Source: Miscanthus floridulus
Lineage: Eukaryota > Streptophyta > Magnoliopsida > Poales > Poaceae
Reading direction: 5' to 3'
DNA length: 64,000 nt
Assembly: GCF_019320115.1 (NCBI RefSeq)
Contig: NC_089598.1
Coordinates: 32,011,983-32,075,982, forward strand
Each line of letters begins with the position of its first letter. Positions within the stretch are counted from its first letter, which is position 1. The position numbers were made by a program, and so were the translations under genes. Positions 38,401-48,988 of this stretch are shown here, in pieces. Below the pieces are notes generated by a model. That model had not been told where the DNA came from and searched no databases. It worked only from the letters and a program-made list of their open reading frames with translations.

Positions 38401-39824
38401 CGCTTACTGCTATATATTTCATTACTTATACTTCTACTACGCTTATACTACATGTGTGGTGGAAACGGGTGTTATCTAGACTATGGGGAGAGTGCTGCGT
38501 GTGTGACTTGGGTGTGTGGAGGGTGAGGGTTGAGTCGACCAAGTTGGAGTATACGACGAGCCTGGGGCAAGTCTTGCCATGGGGTGCCACCTGGGCACCC
38601 CTGGAAATGGATACCTATGGTGGGTAAATGGTATATGAGGTGGTCCTAGGTGTGAACCTGTGACGGGAGGAGCCCGGGATGGAGGTGCTGTGGTGGCACG
38701 GTAAATGGAAACCCTAATGGAGACATTCTGGCTTGGTCACCCCTAAGGACTTACTAGTACTCAGATTCACCGGGAAGCCTTACGTACCACTCGCCCTATA
38801 TGGTGCGGGACGGCCGGACTACTTGGTAGGATATTGCCACTACTGCTAGGTTGATAGCGGATAGTGCGAGGGAGGTATGGGGTGCGAAGGATCCCCCACA
38901 CCCTTCTGAGACTTCATGGAGACCTTGTAGACCCGGCTCATAACTCACAGTTTTAGCCACCCCAGACTAGACTTGGGGTGTACCAGGGCTGAATGGTAGA
39001 GTGGTATTATCCTAGGCTAGCAAGCGGCTAGAATCAGCCCAGTTGACGACGGTCAGCGAGGAAGGCGGATCTTGTGGTTATGTGAAACCTCTACAGAGTG
39101 TATGGTTGATCGATCAATACATGTGCCGACTTGTCGGCTATGGACCTTTTCTGGGTTTTGCTTAAACTAGATAGAGAGATGAGTCCTTCTCTTCTCCCCC
39201 TGTGAGTGAGTGTCGGTCATAGCCAGGGGCTACGGGCCTTGAGACAGTGCTGAGAGGGAGTTGGCCTGTCGACTGAGTGATGGTATGGTGATGGTGTGGA
39301 GATGGTGGTATATCGATCCCAGGATCGAAACCTGGCTCTGGAATGGGAATGGGATGGAATGTGTGTAGGAATGGTGTTTAAACTTGACCAATTAATATTA
39401 TATACTTGATATGCTTTTGCATAGGAAACCCCAGACTTATAGGTTCATTTTGACTATATCCAACTTGCATCCAATTTCCACAAAGCAATGCTCATAGGGT
39501 TGGGAGTGGCCAGTACAAATCGTACTAATAAATTTTGGCACACAGGTTCTGCTGAGGAGTATAGCTCCGAGGAGTTTGACGGATAAGGGGTTCGTGCCTA
39601 CGCTCGAGTTTGGCGATCTATCTTCAAGCTGTTCTGAATGAATGCTACTTTTGATTCCACCAATGCGGCGATGTAATAATTTATGTAATTCCACACTATT
39701 TTATACTCTGATATTACGTTGTATGGATGTGATATTCGACTGGAATTCGGGTAATATGATCTTCAACGGTCTTATTACACTTCGACTCTGTGGATTTCCC
39801 TTCGCGGAAATCGGGGTTGTTTCA
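35471..39824 (+). repeat. 3' LTR of element B (4,354 bp)
   Basis: It starts CGTAACAACCC (T-to-C at the first base compared with the 5' LTR) and ends GTTGTTTCA. A TATA box lies at 36403-36412 and the motif array at about 37480-37880. It is uninterrupted, and so gives the reference for the split 5' LTR. A 257-codon sense frame at 36041-36814 overlaps the TATA box and is not maintained in the 5' LTR. Confidence 0.93.
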
Positions 39825-39829
39825 GGTTC
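39825..39829 (+). repeat. Target-site duplication of element B (right copy, GGTTC)
   Basis: Exact match to 16043-16047. Removal of B joins two parts of solo LTR D. Confidence 0.9.
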
Positions 39830-41239
39830 TATAACTAAAAATCCGAGGGACTCTTTAACAATAGTTCAGGGACGACGGGTTAAGATCAAAATAATTGTAA
39901 GGGCCTTTTTGCAAAAACAACAGGCGAAGGGGTACAGGCTAATTTGAGCTATTGGATCCAAGATGATGGCTCGGATTAGATCAGAGGGGAAGGGAGAGAT
40001 GTCAGCTGGCCGGAACAGTGGCACCGACGCGGTGGACTCCATTGCCGGCGGCGGAAAACTCGCCGGTGGACTTCAAAAACGGCCTACAGGCCATGGCGGA
40101 GCGAACCAAGAGCACGGGGAGCAAGAGGGCACCACAGCGAACTCGTCATGGGGTCAGAGAGGCCACGAGGGCACGGTGACAGCGCATGGCTCACCCCGAA
40201 TAGCCTAGAAGCGATGACGATGCTGTGATGGGTACGCGAGAGCGAGAGAGAATGAGCGTGCGGTTCAGGCGGCTTCCTTACTGTCTCTAGAAGGCAAGCA
40301 CGCGGTTTAGGATGATGGCGAAGTGGCAGAGCAGCGAGGCGAGGTCGGTGGCGGCGAATTAGGGTTACTACGGCGCTGCGGCTCAAGCGAGGGTGGCTGG
40401 GCGTGCTAGGGTCTTGATGGGATGGCAGCGCAACACCTGTGGCTTGCTTTTAGGGGTCCATACATGGCGTGCACGCCAAGGCCAGGGGTGCGACAACGAT
40501 GGGGATTATGCCACAGTCGAGTCCGGCTTGCACACGGGAGGAAGATGACTCTGACATGCGGGCCTGATGCGTCAGCGAGAGAAGGAACATGGCCAGATCG
40601 TCAGACAAATACAGAGGGAGAGGAGAGCGCCCACGTGGGCCTCGGCTCGCTATTGGGCTTCGTCCTTATCAAGTCGAGGTGAGCTGCAGGAGAGGAGGTG
40701 AGTGGGAGCAGAGAGGAACGCTTGGGCCGACTCGGAGCAGGCCCACGCGGTAGAGTGAGGGGAGAGGAGAAGGAGCAGACCGACTGCTGGGCCAAAAGGG
40801 GGAGAGGGAAGATATTGGGTTTTTCTTTTTTCCTTTTCTATTTTGTTTTCAAAACCAAATTCAATTATGAACCAAATGCAATTCAAATAGAATTTCGAAT
40901 ATACTTTTCAATTCAAATAAAAGTGAGCAAATTTTAGTAAGTTTTCAAAAATAAATTTTACAACTTTTTAAATTATTTTATTTTCTAATTTTCTTTTCTT
41001 TTCTTTTACTTCAAAGCCACTTTCAAATTTATTTCCAAGAATTTGAATTTTGGATTCAACCACTCAGTACAAAAATCCAAATGTAGAAGCATGTATGCTC
41101 AAACATGTTGCTACCTTATAATGAATTTTAATTTTAATGAAAAATTTTATTTTCCTATATTTCATGAGCACATCAAATACCAAAATAATCATTTTAATCC
41201 TATTTTTCAAAATTGAAAATTTTAGAGTGTTACACCTTA

Positions 41240-43421
41240 TGTTATTATCTTTAAGTTAATCATTAGTTAGGTGATGAGACCTTGTCGAAATTATGTCACT
41301 ATAGTTATGCCACATTTCGAAGGGGAGAATGGATTGTCTCATCAAGAAAGAGATGCTCTATTCAAATAAGAAACCATGGGACTTGAGAAATAATAATAAG
41401 AAAATCATACTAATTTTGTCCCTCAGCCCAACATTAGTCTCTAATTGAAGTATGGCTTGTTTTTACTATTTCTAGTCAAAGCTGATTAATGTTTGCATGT
41501 CCACCAAGTTTCTTGTTCTAGTTTATTCTGGCCAACGCTGATTAGACTAGTTCATAGAGCTTGTTTTTGAAGACTTATATGCCTTATGTTTGTCATTCTG
41601 GCCAACGCTGATCGATAAATATTTGACCATAAAAGTTTTACTGGACAAAACCTTAGCAAGACATAAGTACCATCAAGCTAAGGATAAGAAATGAGATTCT
41701 AAGTAAATGAGCTATCCACATGACACTCTGAATGTGTTCCCAGATAATGCAAAAATCAGTGGGAGCTAGTGGGAGTTCACAAAGGAGGAAGATTGAATCT
41801 TGGAGAGATACGGGCTTAGTTTTCTGTATCAACGACTAAGAAGACATAAATATCTCAGTTTGTGCCATAAGTCATTAGTATACCTCCATTTAAATTACTA
41901 CAATTTCTATTGTAGATTTTGAAGAGTCCATTAGTAAGCCACAACAGATATATGTAGCAATCATTGGTTGACAATTAGGCATATAAGTAAACCTCTATTG
42001 TTATTAAACTGCTTGTGATCCATGGTAAATCTATAAGTGATCACATCTAGAGGAATTTTGTTATTCTAAACTAAGCAATTTTTATAAGGTAAGGTCCATA
42101 AGTATATATATAAAGTGTGGCTGTCAATAAGTTTCCTAATAAAGTCAAAACAATAGGCTATAAATGGGTCTACAATTCTAAGCATAACTTTCAAGGGAGT
42201 TTTGAAAGATTTAAACTAAGAACGTAACCCACGATGGTTTAGAATTTCATTAAGTGGACAATTATGTTTAAAAAAGGTGAAAAAGTTTATTGTCCTAATA
42301 TTCTACATGGGTTAAGTTGGCTTATGTGACAATAGGAATGTTACGTAAGTGTTTCTACTCGTCCAAAAAATTTAATATGATATATTTTGGTAAAGCCTCT
42401 CAATTTTTTTTGGCTATTGAGATATACCATACAGGACCAAATGAGTACTATGATTATCACGGAAAGCATATCAAATGAATGCATAAGTGATGGATTTTGA
42501 ATAAGTAATGCCATGCCTGTTTGTTCACATAATGCAATTGCATAATGCATTAAGTTTAATTATCCCAATTATTCTAATAATAAGTTAGTAACAGTTCAAG
42601 AGGAAGACGTTCCATATGCTTCGGCTGTCATTAACTTTAAGAATGCTCAAAGTCAATACTAGTCTAGACTTGGTATTGGGATACTTGACAAAATATTAGT
42701 TTATTAATTCAGAATAGATCCATTGGAAGGTGCTAAAGAATTTTAATATATTGATGAGGCACCAAAAGAGTCATCATGTCACTTATAAGAATTAAGAATT
42801 ATTTGTCAATTCTCTTGAGTATGTATAAGAAAGTACACAATTAGATTATACATACTCTTGGAGAAAAGGATAACTTTATTGAAAGCTCCAAATATAATTA
42901 GTATTAAGATGAACTCAATTAGTGGCATGAATACGACAGGCTATGTGGATTAAGAGATATTATCCCAATATTGAGTATTGACATACTGTTATAGGCCTAC
43001 AGTTGAGTTGCAGTATTATTTCGAGTAACAATGCATCAAATGCTGATGCTAATCATATTGATTAAATGTTGTGAAAGAAAGAACCCCGGATTAGATTATT
43101 AAGCTTGAGAAAAATAAGAATTAAACTGATGCTAGCATATTGATTATTTGAGTCTTAACACTTACCCATTTATGAACACGCAAAACAATTTGAGTTTTAG
43201 TGTAGTCTCCGGCTGATTCATGATAATAGGGCCATGTACTCCGAATAAGTAATAGACGTTCTAACAAGGCATTGCAGTAAACTATGGGTAATGGGATCCC
43301 AGTGGCGATTAATGCTGCGACGATGCATTGGTCTGGTCTTGCTGTAGTACTGAGTGTGAACATAAGTGTAAAGCGAACATTACTTGCATAATTGCATTAG
43401 CCGTTCGATCAAGTGGGAGAA
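41240..43421 (+). mobile_element. Decayed Copia interior (pol remnants)
   Basis: Two stretches can still be read as Copia pol. At 42135-42215 one frame gives PNKVKTIGYKWVYNSKHNFQG followed by SFERFK, matching the RT entry motif (KAIGCKWVFK... ERYKARLV). At about 42600-42760 a frame gives VPYASAV... and RIDPLEGAKEF, matching VPYASAVGSLMYA and the WKAAKRVLRYL region, with many stops. Upstream, TTCTGGCCAACGCTGAT occurs twice 69 bp apart, with a weaker third copy at 41471. The stretch ends in AAGTGGGAGA, a polypurine tract, directly before an LTR start at 43422. It is beyond any function. Confidence 0.75.
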
Positions 43422-43819
43422 TGTTGGAATGCGATTGGTTCGGCTAATCCTGAACTTAATTACGAGATTAATTAAGCGTTAAGTTTTTTGTCCACCCACT
43501 TGTCATTTATTTCCAACTAAATAAGAACTGCCGTGATCGGCGGTAACTCTTAAAATTCTAAGGGTTCGACCCCTAACCCACAGCGTGATTGTAAATAAGA
43601 GAGGCGTCTCTGGTGTCACAATCTCTCTAATCCATGTGACTATTTGTATAACTGATTGATTAGGCGCGGGAGAGTTTAGGAAGACCGTCTATCCACATCC
43701 AGGTACTGTTGTAGATCTACATCGTGTTCTTCATCAACTAGGAGTATCAAGCCTCAATCTAGTGAAGACTAAGATCTACTTTATCTACACCAACTCTTCT
43801 ACGTCTACGAAGGCACTCA
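43422..43819 (+). repeat. Copia LTR
   Basis: It begins TGTTGGAATGCG immediately after the purine tract AAGTGGGAGA and ends about GGCACTCA. The next bases, GATGGTATCTAC, resemble a degraded tRNA-Met primer site. The LTR is therefore flanked by a PPT on its left and a PBS-like sequence on its right. The right boundary is inferred only from that PBS-like sequence. Confidence 0.6.
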
Positions 43820-44200
43820 GATGGTATCTACAAATTCTAGTTAGTGTTAGATTAATTTCCACATAAAATTTAGTCAGTGATCATGTTTAAGCTAAGATAT
43901 GACGCTGTTAGTGTAAGTTCTAATTCAACGGAGGCTACAGCCTACTCCGCTACGGTACGGTGGTGCTTCGAGAGCGCCGATCGCGGTGCCGGCCGGCACG
44001 AAGTCCCTGGTCATGGAGGCAGGTGCTGCGAGGCCGACATGGTGAAGCTGCTCCAGGTCGGCGGTTGGTCCGGCCTGCTGCGACGCCGACGTCGTAGATA
44101 GGAGGTGGGCGCATCTACGAGATCCGATCCGGAAGCCCGAGCCCGCCGCGCCGCCGCTTCCTCCGACTCGTCATCGTCCTAGGCAATCGAGCAAGCATCA
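43820..44200 (+). other. Possible Copia leader remnant and junction with gene region
   Basis: A PBS-like sequence is followed by about 50 bp of AT-rich DNA, then a GC-rich stretch (43930-44170) with a 74-codon frame of no recognisable family. It may be the start of a second Copia interior, or unrelated sequence upstream of the PABN-like gene. Confidence 0.35.
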
Positions 44201-44621
44201 CATACACCCGCGTTTGACCAAGCAAATCCAGATCGGTAGGGAGCGCACGAGAGTATCAGATTCGGAGTTTGGATCGAGTTTTGATGGAGCGCGTGCACCA
44301 AAATACTTTGGACGAAAGTCCTTCGTATTTTTTAGGTGGTATATATATAAGTAGATATGTACTGCTAGTACTAGTATGTCAGTGTTGTATAAACAAGACA
44401 CACGACTACACGAGTCATGCAGACTCTACAGAGGAAAAATGAGTATATCAGGAGTCCTTCGCAATTGCGGCTGCTTGCTACAGGCGTACAGCCAATATTT
44501 ACGGGCCTCAAAACGAGCCCAAACAGATCGAGAAACGGACTGAAGAACGTGATGGGCGAAGAAAGCCCAACTACACCCCAGCACCATCCCATCCTGGCCC
44601 GACACGCTACCTCCGCCTACA

Positions 44622-44630
44622 TATATAAAT
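44622..44630 (+). promoter_or_regulatory. TATA box of the PABN-like gene
   Basis: TATATAAAT lies 130 bp upstream of the start codon at 44752, in a TATA-poor GC-rich region. It leaves a plausible 5' UTR of about 100 bp. Confidence 0.65.
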
Positions 44631-44751
44631 AAACCCGCCAGGCCCACTCCATTCTCCTTTCCCTAATCGGCTATCCCGACCGAAACCGGATTCGCGGACC
44701 GCATCTGGTCACCCCTAGCAGCCGAGGCTAAGCACGCGGCGCCCTGCGGCC

Positions 44752-47700
44752 ATGGAGGACGAGGAGCACGAGGTGTACGGCCAGGAGATCCCCGTCGACG
44801 GCGAGGACGTCGACATGGCCGCCGGCGACGACGCCACCAAGGTACCGCTCGGCACCCCTTCACCTCCCGCCGCAGCTTGTTGGTCGCCCAAACCCTAGCG
44901 GCGGTACTGACCCCGTGGCGTGCGCAGCTGCAGGAGCTCGACGAGATGAAGCGCCGGCTCAAGGAGATGGAGGAGGAGGCCGCCGCGCTCCGCGAGATGC
45001 AGGCCAAGGTCGCCAAGGAGATGCAAGGTTCGGAATCCCCTCTCTCCCGTGCGCGCAGCTTTTCCGTGTTAGTTTTTGGAGATCTGTATCTCAAGTAGGG
45101 TCGTTGCGCAAAACATTTGCGCTGGCTTGCAGCTACTTAGCGGTAGTTGGGAATTCGAGTTGGATCTTGAAGCTATATGATGTGCTGTGGTCACTGTTTC
45201 TGTTGATGTGTCGACACTACAATTGTTCGTGAGTTCATCTATAGTAGGGTGGTTGGGAAATTTGTTTTAATTAACTTGCATCTTTTATCAATATAGTTGA
45301 GTGTTTGCTGATTGCAATAGAAGCCATTTGGTTGTTCTTTAGATTGGACTAGTTGCTTACGATGATTTGTTGCTGTGTTGAACTGTGGATGTAAGTGCAG
45401 CACCTGATTTTGATTCGCAATCGGACAGGTAATGCTATTACAGCTTGGGGTAGTAGTTTGTTTTGGTAGATTTGGTGTGGGATGGGTGATTATGGCCTAC
45501 ATCTCTCTTTCCTATCCTCTGTTTCCGTCATGTTCAACCACACCCAGTGTGAGCCCACTAAAGTTTAATTTGTGATCGGTATCCCCTCTTTGCTTATTGG
45601 GCCTTTTATTCTGTTGAATTGAATAACTTAACCTTTGTGTTTTAGCTGAACTTTTTAGCTTGTCCATACATGTAGGAGCATGTTTGGAAGAGTAAAATGG
45701 GCACTTGGTCGATTTTTTTTAGGATTGTAGGCAATCCTATAGGTTTGGATCCCAATCCCCCCCCCCCCCCCCCCCCCCCCCCCCTATCCAAACGGGCGGC
45801 AAGCTTTTAGCCTTGGTTTGATTGCATGCTGTAATATAACTATGTAATCATTCATTTGTTATTTCTCTAACACAACCAATCATTGATCTTTTTCTGTAGG
45901 TGTAGATCCCAATGCAACCACATCTGAAAACAAAGAGGAGATGGATTCTCGGTCGGTATTCGTTGGAAATGTAAGTTTTATCTCCTCTTTAAAAGGGGAC
46001 TTATGTATACTTCAATGGATATATGATATTATTTGGTGGGGGGTGGCGGGGGGTTAATATAATATTGATTGTCATTTTCCATTAGATAGTATGTTTATTT
46101 GGCCATGCTCCACTAGAAATCCAATTTCTATGTGGATTGTATTAGTTTGCAGTTCATTAGTAAAAGTTCCATTCCATTTCATTGAACTAGTGCACATATG
46201 GTCGTATTCTTATCATATGTTTTTCTCCTTTGTGTTGATTGAACAATGCCAATGGTCGCAGGTTAGTCTGCTGTCATCAAGCCTTTCTATCAAAGTTTTG
46301 GCATCTGGTTCAGTCTCAGCACAAGTTCTAGTGTTAGCTTAGTGGGGGAAAGGAAAAAAAATCCAAGAAAGAAGTTCTTGAAAAAAGAAAGGAAAAATAG
46401 AAAAAACGATTTGAAAAAAAGTAAAAAAAGTATAGAAAAATGAAAAAAAGAGAGAAATGATGTCATAGGCTAGGAATTATCCCCCAGGGTAGCCAGCAAA
46501 GAATGCGTCAGGCACATTCGTGGTACTGATGTGGAATGATATCATTAGCCATGGCATGTAAGTTTGTCCTCATTTCTGCTGAGTGTATTGAGATTGTTAT
46601 ATGTTTCTGTAGATGTCCCCCCTGTTATCTTACTCTTGACATCTATTGCAATTTATTTATTTCATTAATCCTCTTTCATACTGAAGCAATTTTTATTTGG
46701 GACCTTACTGTCCAGTAATCACTAACCATCCATTAGTTAGCCTTGTGTGATCTTCCAATATTCTCTTGTCCCTAGTTCCCTACAATCCCTAAAGTATCCA
46801 TTTTATTTCTTGGCATGTTTACTGCATGGCCAAGTATAAAGTATAGACATAGTAGATTGTTAAATCATATCAATAACCTGCCTCAGTGTGTTACGATAGA
46901 CGATTCCGTCATTGCAGGCACGGCAAATACTTTCCTTGATGTGTGGTTAATAATTTGATCAATTGGATTCTAGGAAATTTTACCCTAACTAATATTGACA
47001 CTCCTTATCATGCCATAAAAATGTCATGTATTGGAGAAGATAGATATCCGTATTGATAGATATATACTAGAGTCTAGTGCTAGTAATGGACTATGTTGCT
47101 TTTTAGTCATTGTATATTATGTTTATGGTGTATATTGACAATGTAACTGGTCTTTGCTTTGGTTGTAATTTAGCTCGTTTTATGAATGCACAACCTATAT
47201 GTTTATCATGTTCTGGACCCATCAACTTTCAGCTGGTGTAAGTAAATACATATTTCATTTTTGAGGGCAACGCATTACACATGTTTCTGACATGTTGCAT
47301 TAATTCATTTAGTTCAACTATATTCTGGAAGATGCAAAGTAGATGTGTACTTTAGTGAAAATTGTTGAACATTAACTTTTGATGCCCTTAAATTGGACTG
47401 GTAATTTTGATACGAACTTGCTTTGTTCAGTGGCCAGTGGTAATGTGGATTCATTAATTTGTTAACTTTGTAACCACCTTTGAGCATCACTAAAGCAATT
47501 TGAGGGACTGCTGATTATCCTAGTTGGAACATACTTTGTGTCACTAAAAGACCTGATTGAGCAGCTTTAGAACTGTAGCATATATACAGACATAGGAAGT
47601 TAATAAAGCATGTGTTTTATAATCAAACTGATGCATCTTTACAAATTCGAGTTAGCTCTGGACTCTGGTTCAGCTAATCTCTCGTATAATATTTGGAGCA

Positions 47701-48494
47701 GCTGACTCCAATACTATTTTCGTCCATGTGAACAGAGACAGCTTACTAATGCACTGACTAATTAGTTGTTTCAAATGAATTATGTATTGCCTGCAAAAAT
47801 TTAGGTTCGAAGTTTTATCGTATATATGTCTTTTTGTCAGCTGTTTGGTTATTGAAATATGTAACATTACAAGTCCGCTTATCTTCGGTGTAATTGCAAC
47901 TGCAGGTTGACTATGCATGCACTCCAGAAGAAGTGCAGCAGCACTTCAATTCTTGTGGAACTGTTAACAGAGTGACAATCCTGACTGACAAGTTTGGACA
48001 ACCAAAAGGTTTTGCTTATGTGGAATTTGTTGAAGTTGAAGCTGTTCAGGAAGCTATTAAGTTGAACGAATCAGAATTGCATGGTCGCCAACTCAAGGTG
48101 TGAATCGTGGTATTTTTTGCTTTTACTAAGAACATCAACATCCGATGGGTGCTTTATACCCATTTTGCACCCATCCCTGTACTCATCGGGCAGTCGGTGG
48201 CATGTTGACATTACTACCTTGTTTTCTCATCAGGTGGCACCAAAGAGGACTAACGTTCCTGGGATGAAGCAACCCCGCGGTCGAGGTTTCAATCCCTACC
48301 ATGCCCACCCCTACATGAGGCCATATGGTTATAGTCCTCATGGCTATGGGTGAGTTGTTTACTTGTTTGCTCAGCTATGCCGGCATTTGACTCTTAAATA
48401 AAGAAGAGCATAATGTTGATCATTTCCTTTCGTTTGTTTTTGTTGATGCAGGAGATTCCCTAGATTCCGTCGCCCGCGAAGACCTTATTTTTGA
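44752..48494 (+). CDS. PABN1-like: Polyadenylate-binding protein 2-like, nuclear (PABN), six exons, 203 aa
   Basis: Exons: 44752-44841, 44928-45027, 45900-45970, 47906-48097, 48234-48349, 48452-48494. All junctions are GT-AG and the frame is continuous. The protein starts [14 protein letters not shown] (acidic), followed by a coiled coil at residues 31-63 ([21 protein letters not shown]). A single RRM follows, with RNP2 VFVGN (about 83-87) and RNP1 KGFAYVEF (121-128), then an Arg/Gly/Tyr-rich tail ending RRPRRPYF. This order and the [10 protein letters not shown] motif identify the nuclear poly(A)-binding protein family (PABPN1/PABN). In that family the RRM and Arg-rich tail bind the growing poly(A) tail, the coiled coil stimulates poly(A) polymerase, and the protein is nuclear. 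Length is typical of plant members. Intron 3 is long (1.9 kb). The gene converges on the ARFB-like gene. Confidence 0.95.
45675..45800. mobile_element. Possible MITE remnant with a 28-C run in intron 2
   Basis: GCATGTTTGGA at the left and ATCCAAACGGGC at the right form imperfect inverted ends of the kind seen on grass DNA-transposon MITEs. Between them lie GGTTTGGATCC and a run of 28 cytosines (45757-45784). No clear target-site duplication was found. The C run may be partly an assembly effect. Confidence 0.35.
46340..46465. repeat. A-rich low-complexity stretch in intron 3
   Basis: A mixed run of A with G in repeated GAAAAA-type units. Just upstream, at 46035-46054, is a G-rich stretch with G runs of up to six. 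No ORF or RNA gene is seen. The rest of intron 3 (45971-47905) is AT-rich with nothing recognisable. Confidence 0.5.
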
Positions 48495-48988
48495 AGCTCG
48501 GGTTCCTATATGGTTTGCAGAACATGGGCGATAATTGGTTAAGATTCTGGAGGAGGCTGGACCTTATTCCTGTGTTTCTATTATTTCACACAGCTTATTC
48601 GGGATGTTCTCAGACGTGTTGTTTCCATATCGAGGATGCTTAAGATTTGTACTGTATTGTTTCAGTTACAGTTATGCAAAACGATTATGATTGAGTCACA
48701 CGGGAGGTACTGTTGTGATGCTGCCACTTTGTTGCTTGAATAGATTTGAAGCCTGGAATATGATTGTATAAGCTGATGCATTCTTTCTTCACTTTCATAT
48801 CACATTTAAATATTTTCATTCATCGTGTTGTGGTTGTTGGACATCTGGTTTCAGTGTTATGTAGAGAAATCTCAACCTCGCGTCATTGAGCATTTGAGGC
48901 ACTCACCTGCAGTTTTTTTTTTCGTTCCTTTCTGAAAGCACATATATTTAAGCCAAACGAACAGATTCAATTCGACAAAATGGCCTGC
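48495..48988. other. Convergent intergenic region holding both 3' UTRs
   Basis: Only 494 bp separate the PABN-like stop codon (plus strand) from the ARFB-like stop codon (minus strand). Plant 3' UTRs usually run 200-300 bp, so the two transcripts probably meet or overlap around 48750-48850. T-rich motifs near 48770-48800 and 48913-48921 could serve as poly(A) signals on either strand, but I cannot assign sites. Confidence 0.5.

Larger units (their letters stand above)
16048..39824 (+). mobile_element. Chromovirus element B (Ty3/gypsy, Tekay/Del-like), full length, coding region dead
   Basis: A complete plus-strand element flanked by GGTTC. Without the insert C and its duplicated GAAGG it is about 14.8 kb: a 4.37-kb 5' LTR, a 6.05-kb interior and a 4.35-kb 3' LTR. 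The order is PBS, an extra ORF, gag, protease, RT, RNase H, integrase with chromodomain, polypurine tract. That domain order and the terminal chromodomain identify a chromovirus; LTRs over 4 kb suggest the Tekay/Del lineage. The two LTRs differ at many sites, so B is clearly older than C. All coding frames carry stops, so it could move only with proteins from another copy. Confidence 0.93.
9991..41234 (-). mobile_element. Solo LTR D, old, split by elements X and B
   Basis: The two ends are 31 kb apart but belong together. The left end, TGTAGCACCTGG, is the reverse complement of an LTR terminus like that at 59582. The right end, GAGTGTTACA, is the reverse complement of an LTR start like that at 56242. 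The flanks are the same five bases, CCTTA (9986-9990 and 41235-41239). The pieces 9991-10314, 14581-16047 and 39830-41234 add up to about 3.2 kb, close to the 3,341-bp solo LTR at 56242-59582 of the same family. Stretches such as 14820-14880 (GTGTACAACCTCTG and its context, read on the minus strand) align to 59080-59120. No internal region remains, so this is a solo LTR left by LTR-LTR recombination. It predates X and B, which sit inside it. Confidence 0.85.

Noticed and set aside
43560..43585. GGTTCGACCCC, a pol III B-box-like sequence in the Copia LTR
   Set aside because: No acceptor stem, D-arm or anticodon arm can be built around it.
43877..44101. 74-codon frame upstream of the PABN-like gene
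   Set aside because: No recognisable family, and it ends in an Arg run in GC-rich DNA. More likely a chance frame next to the Copia remnant.
45411..45429. Possible small exon in intron 2 of the PABN-like gene, between TGCAG and GTAATG
   Set aside because: Its inclusion would add about 28 bases and shift the frame. Skipping it gives a protein that matches the family exactly.
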